From assembly GCF_000372725.1 (NCBI RefSeq), contig NW_005199274.1, positions 110,169-174,168 of the forward strand: a stretch of DNA of 64,000 bases. The letters are read 5' to 3'. Of the stretch, positions 44,934 through 54,527 are shown piece after piece (position 1 is the first letter of the stretch; each line of letters begins with the position of its first letter). Both the position numbers and the translations under genes were made by a program. The notes under the pieces are model-generated. The model saw only the letters and a list, made by a program, of their open reading frames with translations. It was not told where the DNA came from and made no database searches. This DNA is from Emiliania huxleyi CCMP1516. Taxonomy: Eukaryota > Haptophyta > Isochrysidales > Noelaerhabdaceae.

Positions 44934-46883
44934 TCAGGCGGGGTCGGGGAAGGAGGGCTCGAAAATGGTGCGCGTGCCATACCAGCGGCCGGGCAGCATA
45001 AAGTTCCTGTAGGCATAGAGTGGGGCTCAAGGCATGAGAGGGAACGTCTCTGCATGGGGTGTGCGAGCCGCGCCAGTAGGCGAACGGAAACACGTACTTC
45101 TTCAAGTAGAAGAAGGGGAGCTGTTCCTTGCCCTGGTCCAGGTACCTACGGCCGCAGAAGCTCACGACTGACACGACGCCGACTCCCACTCTCCCTCTCC
45201 TCCACCACCTCGGCTATATTTCACCAGCTCTGCGACTCGGCGAGCTCGTTCCCGTACTTGAACTCGGCAAGGATCAGCTTGCCCCGACCCGTCACGATGG
45301 GGCACGATGCATACCCGTCGTAGGTCGCATTGGGCGCCTTCCCCGCCATCACACGGCGCATATTGTGCACCACAACGGGCGCCTAGCGATTGGAATGACC
45401 CCGTCAGCGTGGATCATTGAATTTGTATCCTAGATCGCGGCACGCCTGTGCGGTCACGGCGGCGGCCGTCTTGGAGTTGGGCGTGTTGGAGCAGTCGCCG
45501 ATCGCAAAGACGTTTGGGTAGGCGGTGTGCTGCAGCGTGTCCTTGTCGACGGTCACGTACCTGCAGGGCCAAGCCGGGCGGGGATTGGAATGTGGGTGGC
45601 GCGCGGACGCGTCTGTGGACGCACACCCAGTGTCGGGGTCGGCAATCTTCGACCCCTTGATCCAGTCGTGCGCACCCATGAGGGGAACTACGTGCAGCAG
45701 GTCGTAGCTGCGCTCGACCGGGCCCTCGTCCGTCTGGAAGGTGGCCACCTATGTTCACAGGTGAGGGTATTCAGGGAAGGCTCACGCGTCTGTCTTGAGG
45801 GCGCGCCAGGTAACCTTGTTCGGCCCGTCCACCTTGATTAGCTCGTGCTTGAAGGACGTCTCGACGCCGCGCTCCTTTCGGATGCCCTCGAGCGCTGCCG
45901 CATACTTTGGCACCGCAAAGATAGCGCCGGTGCCCGCCATGAACTCGATGTGGATGTTGTCGCGCACCTTTGCTTGGTGGCGCCAGTAGTCCTCCGCCAC
46001 CCACATGATCTTCTGTGGCGCGCCGCCGCACTTCACTGCGGTGCTCGGCATCGTGAAGAGAGCCGTGCCGCTCTTGAGCGCCTCCACATCCTTCCACGCA
46101 TCGGTGCAGTAGTTGAAGTCGTAGATCGAAGAGACACCGTTCTTGCCGATGGTCTCCTTGAGGCCTGCGATCGAGTCAAAGTTCACCTTGATGCCGGCGG
46201 CCACGAGCAGGTAGTCGTAGAAGACCTTGTCGCCGGACTCGAGGATGACGGCCTGCTCGTCGGGATCTGCGGACAGGGGGGGGGGGGGGGGGCTGTGAAT
46301 GCGCAACATCTCAGCAGTGCAGGGGCGACAAAGATGATTGCGGCGGTGCAAGTCTACCGATAGTCTTTGCGGCCGATTGGATCCATGTCGCATCCTTCGG
46401 CATGACGCTGGCCATGTCCCGGCGAGACTCCTCCGCCTCTTTGATGCCGCCTGGGACCGGGCCGGGCAGGCGTCAGGCAGGCGTCAGGCGTCAGGCCACG
46501 CCGAGTGGGCAGGCGTGAGGCAAGGCCGTGTTGGACTCTGAAGCGTTCGGCAGGCCAAGGGGAGCAGAATGCGTGGGTGCAGCGGCGACTGCTAGAGACC
46601 GTCTGGACGGTGCTAGCCAGGCCCTTGGGCAGGTAACGTGTTGCGGACCTCCGACAAGCGTCCACAAAGGCTGGTAAAAATGGCTGCTGGACGGCTCCAC
46701 CACAGCAACGTCTGCCGACAGACCGCCCTTCCGGAGGAGCATTGCGGCGCTGGAGAGACCTCCTGCCCCACCGCCGACGACGACGATCTTGTGCTTCCGA
46801 GTGCCGGTGGAGGCGTGCCGCCGAAAGTGTGCCGACACGGACGACGCGCGTGAGACGTTGCGGAGGTTTGCGAGCATGCGCAT
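44934..46883 (-). CDS. sqr: Sulfide:quinone oxidoreductase, mitochondrial type
   Basis: Eight exons, 46883-46649, 46450-46358, 46266-45788, 45748-45627, 45560-45446, 45382-45258, 45145-45074 and 45006-44934, give 437 aa. The N terminus ([20 protein letters not shown]) is a mitochondrial-type presequence, followed by the FAD-binding [19 protein letters not shown] and [16 protein letters not shown]. Later motifs are [60 protein letters not shown] and [16 protein letters not shown], all typical of the SQRDL group. The C terminus ([15 protein letters not shown]) is the membrane-docking end. It oxidises hydrogen sulfide and passes electrons to quinone. Donors are GT, GT, GC, GT, GC, GT and GC. Intron 2 contains a run of about 16 G on the plus strand. 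Confidence 0.88.
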
Positions 46884-46904
46884 AGGGCTGCGGTCGAGGG
46901 GCGA

Positions 46905-47604
46905 GCAAAGCCATCGCCGACAACGGATCGGCCGCGCTACAACTGCAGCACGCTGCTTGGGGCACCCCCCACGGGCCAAATGCCCGCACGCTGCACAGGT
47001 ACGTCTGGCCACCGGCGTCAGCAAACGTCACGTCGTGCTTCTGTGTCATCGTGATCCGGAACCCCCCCTCGGTCCACTCATAAGGCTGGCGAGCCTGCCC
47101 CCCTCCAACGCAATCATCACCCAGCGTGGAACATGGTCCAAGGCTCTCCTGGTAGCCGCTGCTGAGCGCACTCTCATCGCAAATTGAGGGTGAGGCTGGA
47201 GGTGGCAATGCCGGTGGCGGCGAGGTTGGCGGCGAGGGCGGAGGCGGCAAAGGTGGAGGCGGAGAGGGAGGTGTCGTGGGTGGGGGCGGCGAGGGCGGCG
47301 GCGATGAGGGTGGGGGTGGCGACGGTGGCGGTTGTGGTGGTGGCGATGGTGGTGGCGATGGTGGCGGTGATGGCGGCGGTGACGGTGGCGGTTGTGGTGG
47401 CGGCAATGGTGGTGACGATGGTGGCAGAGAAGGCGGCGGCAGAGATGGAGGGAGCGGTGGTGGTGGTGGCGAGGGGCTGGTTCCGTAGCACAGTTGGCAG
47501 TCATAGTAGCAGTGGTAGTTTGTCGCTCGTGGCGCCGACAACGGATCGGTCGCGCTACAACTGCAGCACGCTGCTTGGGGCACCCCCCACGGGGAGAGTG
47601 GCAA
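46905..47604 (-). CDS. Pro-rich cell-surface protein fragment
   Basis: The minus frame reads PWGVPQAACCSCSATDPLSA, NYHCYYDCQLCYG, a long SPPPPP tract (about 47470-47190), CDESALSSGYQESLGPCSTL, PYEWTEGGFRITMTQKHDVT and again PWGVPQAACCSCSAADPLSA. It has two copies of a Cys domain with a hydroxyproline-type linker, as in pherophorin-like algal matrix proteins. There is no start codon or signal peptide at the 5' end. At the 3' end the frame runs into the sulfide:quinone oxidoreductase gene, so it is a fragment or its other exons are unrecognised. Confidence 0.5.
46919..46980. repeat. Direct repeat with 47537-47596
   Basis: Nearly identical 59-bp segments encode the PWGVPQAACCSCSA motif twice in the Pro-rich frame. 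Confidence 0.85.
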
Positions 47605-48222
47605 CCGATGCGGACTGGTGTGTGTCGTCGTGCTGGTTTCGTATCAGAGAGAATATAGTCAGTAACTCAGAAACTCACTACCCCGCACACCGCACACCGC
47701 TGGAGCTGCCCATGCCGTGCCGTGCCCCTTCAGCCTGTGCCAGAGCAGGGCGGCCTACGCGTAGCATGCCGCACGCGCCACGTCGAGGCAGTACGGCCGT
47801 CATCCGCTATAGAGCCGTACACGGCGCGTGAGTTAAAGCAGCCACGATTTTGTTATGTGAGGAGTCAATCCGAATTCGCCGTCCTCACCGCTCGTCAGTC
47901 GTCACACACACAAGACAGCGTACTGAATGACTGTACAGAGTTATGGGTACGGGGTAGAGATCATGTTATCTCTCTCACTCTGACATGTGAAGCGCGCCGG
48001 CGGTACAAAACATGCCGTGGGGGAGCTACTGTAGGGTTGAGCATGCCGCAGAGCGGGCGATGAGCGAAAGGTTGGAACTTGCCGCGAGAGCCGCCGGCTA
48101 GCGCACCGCCTTCTCAACGCGCGCCGCACCACTGTGAGGCGTGTGTGCATCCAAACAAAGCCACGACTGCTCTCCTGCTCCGAATGCAATCCAAGCGCTC
48201 GGCCGGTCCCGCGACACCCGCC
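47605..48222. other. Intergenic stretch
   Basis: I see no gene. It is moderately AT-rich around 47850-48010. Confidence 0.5.
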
Positions 48223-48665
48223 TCATGACTCTCCCCGCTGCACCACCTTGATCAAGTGATGGCCGAACTGCGTCTTGACCGGGCCTAAGATCGTGCCGAG
48301 CGGCTCGTCCTCCACGACCTTGCTTGAAGACGGCCTCGTCGAACGCCGGCACCATGGCGCCGCGCTTGAACTCGCCCAGGTCGCCACCGCGCTCGGCAGA
48401 CTGCGGAGAACTTCTCCGCCGCAAACTCAAACGTGAAGTCGCCGCCTTCGATCTTTGCCTTTAGCCCGTTCGCCATCGCCTCGGAGTCGGGCGAGCTCCC
48501 TTCCGGGTAGGCATCGAAGGACAGCAGGATGTGGGATGCCCTCGCGCGTCGGTCGTCTTTCGAGTAGCCCATGACCTTGCCCATCGCCTTCCCGCCAAAA
48601 GCACCCGACACGCCGTCGGAGAGGCCGACGACGATGTCGTCGGCCGTCGCCAGCCCGCGATGAAG
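48223..48665 (-). pseudogene. Parvulin-type peptidyl-prolyl isomerase, frame-shifted
   Basis: Three successive minus frames carry one PpiC/parvulin domain. The first has RRARASHILLSF...YPEGS and KAKIEGGDFTFEFAAEKFS. The second has SAERGGDLGEFKRGAMVPAF and DEAVFK. The third has GPVKTQFGHHLIKVVQRGES with the stop at 48223. The two one-base shifts are near 48410 and 48320. Such proteins isomerise Xaa-Pro bonds. Two shifts in about 90 bp suggest a decayed gene or poor sequence. The upstream LATADDIVVGLSDGVSGAFG overlaps the start of the plus-strand gene at 48660. Confidence 0.6.
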
Positions 48666-50453
48666 GTCGGAAAAAGGAAGGGGAAATCAGAATTCTTCCA
48701 ATTTGTTGAAGAACGGAATCCTGGAACGGAATCAGTCTGGAACGGATTTGCGAAAAAGAAAGCTGCGATGATGTTCGGCCTCGGCGGCCTCGGCGGCCTC
48801 GGCGGCCTCGGCCTCGGCTTCGACGACAACGATGGCGGGAGCGGCCGCTTCGGTCGCTACGCCAGGAAGTCGGGTGCGGCGGAGCGCCGCGAGGACGCCG
48901 CGCGCGCCTCGTTCACTGCCGCGCTCACGGACACAGTGATCCAAGGCGAGGCAGCTCTGGTGTCAGACCTGCTGTTACCGTCTGTGCATCTTACGTCAGC
49001 GTCCTGGACGGACTTCAGCCGGTGGGTGCGAACCCACCCTGGGTGTAAGGCCACGCGTCGGGCCGCGACCGAGGCCGAGAAGCGAGCGCACAAGCAGACG
49101 CGGCAGGGAACGTGCTACTGGGTCAGTGTTGTCATCTCGGCGGAGGCGCAGGTGCAAGCGCTCGGCGGCGCGCCGCGACCCGCCCCATCCGCGATCAAGC
49201 GTGAGGACGGAGAAGACGGAGGAGTAGGCCACGTGCCTGCGGCGGGCGGGAAGAAGCGCAAGGCGGCGGTGCCCTGCCAGAAGGCGACCGAGCGCAAGTT
49301 CTGCGGGGCGTGGAAGGCGGCCGAGGAGGCGCAGCTGCAGCAGCTCGTGCACGCGCTCGGCGAGGGTGTGGTGTGGGAGGATGTGGCCTCGAGGCTGGGC
49401 ACGGGGCGCAGCGGCAGCGCGGTGCGCGAGCACTGGGCCGAGCACAGGAAGCGGCGCAAGGCGGCCGACGAGCTCCAAGCTAAACTGCGCGAGGAGGCGG
49501 ACGAGGAGCGTGCCGAGGCGGCGTCGGCGGCTCCTCGCGTCGCGCTGAAGCTGCCGTGGCCTCCGCAGGCGGGCGCGGCAGCCGCCGTCGTGCCGCAGGA
49601 CGTGACGGACCTCACGCTGACCTCGCCGATGCGCAGCTGCGTCTTGTCCGACGGGCCGCCGCTCCCGCCCACCACGCTGCCGCCGCTCCCGCCCACGCTG
49701 CGAAGGCTGCGGCTCGTCCACGCCGCCGCTCACCTGTCCGAGGAGGGCTGGGCGGCCATCAGCGGCTGTATCTCGTTGCGCGAGTTGGACATCGACTGGG
49801 GAGGTGACGAGCTCGCCCGCCTCGACACGCCGCCGCCCGACCTGCGCACGCTGCGCCTCACGCACGTCGACTACGCCCGCGGCTCCAGCAGGCCGCCACC
49901 CGCCTTCTTTGAGCGGCTGGGCGCGCGGCGCACCCTCCGCACCCTCGTTGTCTCCGGGTCTTGCGACCTTCCGGCGGCGTGCCTCCACGCGCTGCGCGGC
50001 TGCCCGCTGCGCGAGCTAGTGCTCGAGGGCGGCCGCGACGACGGCTACGCGCTCGCCCATCCGCACGCCGCCGCGCTGCCGACGCTCGTCGCGCTCGCTC
50101 CCGGGCTGCGCACACTCGAGCTCACGGGCACCGACCTGAGCAAGCGCGAGGCGGCCGCGCTCAACAACCGGCTGCCGCCCGGCTGCAGTGCGACCCACTT
50201 CCCGCCGCCGAAGAAGGACTTCGAGCCGTACTACGAGTGGGCGCAGCGGCAGCAGGAGGCTGAGGAGGCGGGAGCGCCGCGGACCTCCGGCCGCATCTCG
50301 CCACAGTACGACAAGTACGGCTACTCGGGCTGGGGCAACTACCGCCGGCGGCACGACTTCTCGCGATCCACGTCGCACCGCGAGGAGCACGGCATTCACG
50401 GGCTCGAGCCCTTTGACCGCGCCGCGCCCGACTTCCAGGAGGAGTGGTGGTGA
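48660..50453 (+). CDS. SANT/Myb-domain plus leucine-rich-repeat protein
   Basis: A single exon encodes 597 aa from ATG 48660 (MKVGKRKGKSEFFQFVEERN). Residues ~50-65 are a GLGGLGGLGGLG run. A SANT/Myb-type domain follows (FCGAWKAAEEAQLQQLVHAL, VVWEDVASRLGTGRSGSAVR, EHW), with the spaced Trp of that fold. The second half has LRR-like units (LRRLRLVHAAAHLSEEGW, LRELDIDW, LRTLRLTHVDYA, LRTLVVSGSC, LRELVLEGG, LRTLELTGTDLS). The C terminus is Tyr/Arg-rich. It may be a nuclear DNA- or histone-binding protein; the combination is unusual and the role unknown. Confidence 0.75.
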   Translation: MKVGKRKGKSEFFQFVEERNPGTESVWNGFAKKKAAMMFGLGGLGGLGGLGLGFDDNDGGSGRFGRYARKSGAAERREDAARASFTAALTDTVIQGEAALVSDLLLPSVHLTSASWTDFSRWVRTHPGCKATRRAATEAEKRAHKQTRQGTCYWVSVVISAEAQVQALGGAPRPAPSAIKREDGEDGGVGHVPAAGGKKRKAAVPCQKATERKFCGAWKAAEEAQLQQLVHALGEGVVWEDVASRLGTGRSGSAVREHWAEHRKRRKAADELQAKLREEADEERAEAASAAPRVALKLPWPPQAGAAAAVVPQDVTDLTLTSPMRSCVLSDGPPLPPTTLPPLPPTLRRLRLVHAAAHLSEEGWAAISGCISLRELDIDWGGDELARLDTPPPDLRTLRLTHVDYARGSSRPPPAFFERLGARRTLRTLVVSGSCDLPAACLHALRGCPLRELVLEGGRDDGYALAHPHAAALPTLVALAPGLRTLELTGTDLSKREAAALNNRLPPGCSATHFPPPKKDFEPYYEWAQRQQEAEEAGAPRTSGRISPQYDKYGYSGWGNYRRRHDFSRSTSHREEHGIHGLEPFDRAAPDFQEEWW

Positions 50454-50971
50454 CGTGCGGCCGGCACGCGTGAGCGACACACAGGCACACACGCTCACAA
50501 GACACTCGCGCATGGCGCGAACCGGCCCACCGCCGCAGCGCGGGCGCGGTCACGGGTGCACTTGGAGCACTTGGACGTTGGAGTGCCGACTTGCTCGTAC
50601 ATGGCTGCGCGCCTGACCGTGGTGCGGGCATGCGCGGCCTCCGAGTCGGCGTTGCGCTCGCGGGACCCCGTGTTGCGTGTCTGACTATCACTGTGTAACC
50701 TCTCAGAGACCAGCGCGCAGCGCGATGCATGGGAGGTTTTCCTTCTCAATCACAAGGTCGTTCTTATCAACCTATCTGAGGCGTGTTGCATGTCTGACTG
50801 TCACTGTGCGATTTCGGGGCCCGGTTGTGCGTTTATGTGAACGGGGTTGTGCGTTTATGTGAACGGCGTCTCTCAGTGAACAAACGACGATCAAAGGAAC
50901 ACACCTACCCCGCACACACCAGTGCACACCAGTGCACACCAGCCGCTGACGAGCTGGCTTCCGTCGACTGA
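50454..50971. other. Intergenic stretch
   Basis: No gene is seen. GTGCGTTTATGTGAACGG occurs twice at 50826-50866, next to CGTCTCTCAGTGAAC. These recall the CGTCTCTTCAC...GTGAACAG motif found at intron ends elsewhere in the window. Confidence 0.5.
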
Positions 50972-53569
50972 ATGGCGTACACCAACCCCAACAACTGGCG
51001 GGCGGTGATCTCCGCGGTGAGCGAGTGGAGACCGGCGCTGCCGCCGTTGTCTCCCTTCTCTCCTCCGGCGCCGCCCGCGCCGCCCGCGCCACCACACCCG
51101 TCAGCGCCTCCAGCTCCTTCCGCTCCTCCGCGGCCACCGCCTCCGTCGCCCTCGCAACCACCCTCTCCGCGGCCACCGCCTCCGTCGCCCTCGCAACCAC
51201 CCTCGCCGCCGACACCATCACGTCCACCGTTCTCCTCGCCCGAGCCCTCGCCTCCGCCCCCGCCAGTGCCTTTGGCTCCCGAGCCTTTCCCGCCACCGGT
51301 GCCCCCGCCTCCCTCGCCGCCTCCACCGCCGCCGCCGCCCTTGCAGCCGCCTCCACCGCCGCCACCCACGCCATTCCCGCCTGAGCCCTCTCCGCCGCCG
51401 CCGCCAAGCCCGTTGCAGCCCTCGCCGCCACACGCCCCGCCCCCTCCGCGGCCTCCGCCAGCAAGCCCAACGCCTCAACCGCTTCTGCCGCGTCCGCTGC
51501 CTCCGCTGTCTCCGCCTACGCCGCCTGCGCCGCCTCACCGGCCGCCGTTCCGTGGCAGGCCGACGCCAGAGTGCGCCGCCATCGGCACCGAGATGTGCTT
51601 CAATCGTCAATGCGCGTCCTGGAGCGCCATCTCATGCAGCGAGCCCTTCTTCCTCGACCTCTGGGCCAACGACACCTGCCCACAATGCCGCGGCTGCTGC
51701 GCTGTGCCGGAACCACCCTCGCCTCCACCACTCTCGCCGCCCTCGCCTCCGCCGCTCCCCCCTCCGCCGCCCTCGCCTCCGCCGCTCCCCCCTCCGCCGC
51801 CCTCCCCTCCGCCGCCCCCGTCCCCGCCGCCCTTGCCGCCGCCGCCCCCCGCCGGCCCGCCCCACAGCCCCAGCTACACGAGCTTCGCCCGCAAGTCGCT
51901 CGCACACATGGCAGGCACTCTCGCCTTTGGCAAGGCGCAGTGCGACGCGGGCAGGCGCGAGGACGCGCCCTCGTGCGCGTGCGGCATCGTCAGCGGCGGC
52001 GGCGGCGCGTGCTGCGCCGTGAGCTGCGGCGGGTGCGACGCGTGCCCTCACCCGGGCGCCGTTGCCTACCCGCAGCTCTGCTGCGCGAACAGCATACAGG
52101 AGCGGCGCGCGCCGTGCCGCTCGCCGTTCGAGGTGGGCTGTGTCGTCATCCTCTCTCCTCCCCTGCCGCCGCCTTCGCCTCTGCCGCCGCCGCCGCCCTC
52201 TGCTCCGTCGCCGCCACCGCCACCGCCACCGTCACCGCCGCCGCCCTCTGCTCCGTCACCGCCACCGCCACCGCCACCGTCACCGCCTCTGCCCCCGCCA
52301 CCGTCACCGTCACCGCCTCTGCCCCCGCCACCGTCACCGTCACCGTCACCGGGCCCGCCCGCGCCTCCCTCGCCGCCGCCGCCCTCACCGCCGCCCTCAC
52401 CGCCGCCTCCGTCTCCACCGCCGCCGTCGCTGCTGTCCTCTCTTTGGGACGTAGGCATGCTGAGTGGCGCCGCCGCCGTGCCCTTTATGTGTGGGGCGGC
52501 GTTGGTGGTGGCAGTGGCTTGGGTGGCCAAGAGGGGCTTCCAGCGTGGTAGAGAGACGCGCTTCCAGCGGATGGCGGACGATGGCGGCACCGCCGTGGTG
52601 ACCGAGCACTCAAACGACTCCTCTATGTTGCTGTTCGACCTCGCGCGAAACGCGAAGAGGGCGCAGGAGGCCACGCTCAAGGAGAAGATTGAGGAGGCCA
52701 CGCTCAGGGAGAAGATTGAGGAGGCCACGCTCAGGGAGAAGATTGCGGCGCTCTCCAGGGAGCTTGCCCAGATTGAGGCCGCCACCGACGAAAGCCCCCC
52801 ACCCGAGGAGGGGCGGCCGGAAGATGGGAAGGAGGGTCGCGGGGCACGCGGCGCGGCGGGGCGAGCCGACATGACCGAAGAGCGCGAGTGTGCGGAGCAG
52901 CCGGAGGTGGTGAGGCGCTCGATGTCGCCCCTCGTCGAGCCGACGCCGGAGCCCCGCCTGACGCCCATTCTCGTCGACGACAGCAGCTCTGCTCTGGTGG
53001 CGATCGCAGAGGCGGGCATTGCGCCGCTGGTGGCGCTGGCTCGCGACGGCACGGAGGCGCAGAAGGAGGAGGCCGCGGCGGAGGCGGCGGAGTTGGCGGT
53101 GCTCGCCGCCAACGACGCCAACGAGCTGGCTATCGCGTAGGCGGGCGGCATCGCGCCGCTGGTGGCGCTGGCTCGCGACGGCACGGAGGCGCAGAAGGAG
53201 TGGGGCGCGGCGGCGCTGCTCAACATCGCTGCCAACAACGCCAACAGGCTGGCTATCGCGGAGGCGGGCGGCATTGCGCCGCTGGTGGCGCTGGCTCGCG
53301 ACGGCACGGAGGCGCAGAAGGAGAATGCCGCGGGGGCGCTGCGCAACCTCGCTGCCAACGACGCCAACAAGGTGGCGATCGCGGAGGCGGGCGGCATTGC
53401 TCCGCTCGTGGCGCTGGCTCGCGACGGCACGGAGGCGCAGAAGGAGAATGCCGCGGGGGCGCTGGCGGTCCTCGCCGTCAACGATGCCAACAAGGCGGCG
53501 ATCGCGAGGGAGGGCGGCATCGCGCCGCTGCGCGCTGGTGTGGCAGTGGCCCGCGATGAACTCGCCTAG
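50972..53569 (+). CDS. Membrane protein: Pro-rich ectodomain, Cys modules, TM, cytoplasmic ARM repeats
   Basis: The frame from ATG 50972 holds, in order: a PPSPPPP ectodomain; a Cys module (CAAIGTEMCFNRQCASWSAI ... CPQCRGCC); more Pro; a second Cys module (CACGIVSGGGGACCAVSCGG); Pro; one transmembrane segment (MCGAALVVAVAWVAKRGF); a coiled coil with three EATL(K/R)EKIE units; and ARM/HEAT-like repeats (IAPLVALARDGTEAQKE). An in-frame TAG at 53138-53140 stands where sister repeats have GAG; after it three more repeats continue in the same frame to 53569. It is therefore a nonsense change, a sequencing error, or an AG acceptor of an unseen intron. No signal peptide is visible at the ATG. The design suggests a wall-linked receptor or scaffold. 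Confidence 0.65.
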
Positions 53570-54527
53570 AGGGTAGAGCCGCATGACGTACCCGACGGGG
53601 ACGCCACCACCCTCGCCCAGGGATCACAATGCTCGGACTAGACATTGTGCGAATTTCGGCGGTCGCGTGTCAAGTGTCGCCTATGTGTTGTTAATGGTTG
53701 GGTAAAAGCGTGTTGAACACGCTCGGAACGCCACCCATGCATGTTCTCTCGGAGCGAAGAGGTCGATGGCGCGACGAGTCGCGCCGGCCGGCCGCCGGCC
53801 CGCCGGCCAAATGCCAGCCAGGGACTCAACGGCTACAGGCGCCCTGCATGGGGCCCATGGCGTAGAACTAGAAGGCGTTGTGATGAAAGGGCAGCGCGGT
53901 CAGCACGACCGAGATCTCGTACTCGTCCCCAAAAGGCAGCCTTGCTTGAGGTCGTCGAGCTGGTCGAGGTCTCGAGGACCCTCTTGCAGTGCGGACACTG
54001 GAGGTCCAGGTGGATCTGCCACTTCACCATCCTGCCCTCGCCAACGAGACAACATGTTAGAGTTGTTTGGTATTGAAAATCTCTCTCTCTCCCCAACGAG
54101 GAGTGACCCGATGGATTTCTCGGAGGTTAGTGCACCACTAACTGCCGACCGAAGCGCAAGCGCTTGGAGCAAGAGAACTGCGACGGATCGGTCGGTCTCA
54201 TACTAGCACCCCACCTCGCGGGCCGATCTTCTGGCCCAGCAAGGCTGCTGCGGAGCACTCACGGGCCGGTCTCCTGGCCCAGCGAGGCCGCTGCGGGGCA
54301 CCCGGCGGCTCGGGTCACTTCTCAACAAATAACTCCACCCTAAAAAGAAAGAAAGAAAACACACAATGCAAGGGAGGGATGGGAGGACGGCACGCCTTTA
54401 TGTATGTATGTAGAAAGATGAACAACAGTCAGGCTCGGACTGGACACCAACGCGGTATGGGTGGACGCGGGACAGATGATCGCGAACGTTTCTTCTCGAC
54501 TGCGTAAATTCTTTTCGCTCGCGCCAT
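53570..54527. other. Intergenic stretch with dispersed repeats
   Basis: This contains a copy of the small repeat shared with 25268-25309 (53588-53630) and the ~120-bp repeat (54107-54225). No gene is seen; a short A/GAAAGAAAG stretch lies at 54340-54358. Confidence 0.5.
54107..54225. repeat. Dispersed ~120-bp repeat, second copy
   Basis: Reverse-oriented relative to 36807-36930, roughly 85% similar by eye. Confidence 0.75.

Noticed and set aside
46354-46904. Extension of the Pro-rich frame through the sulfide:quinone oxidoreductase gene
   Set aside because: Beyond 46905 the frame is the shadow of the first two oxidoreductase exons and loses the Cys/Pro character.
48996-49988. 330-codon minus-strand frame
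   Set aside because: It is the Arg-rich shadow of the SANT-LRR gene; composition follows the GC-rich third positions of the plus strand.
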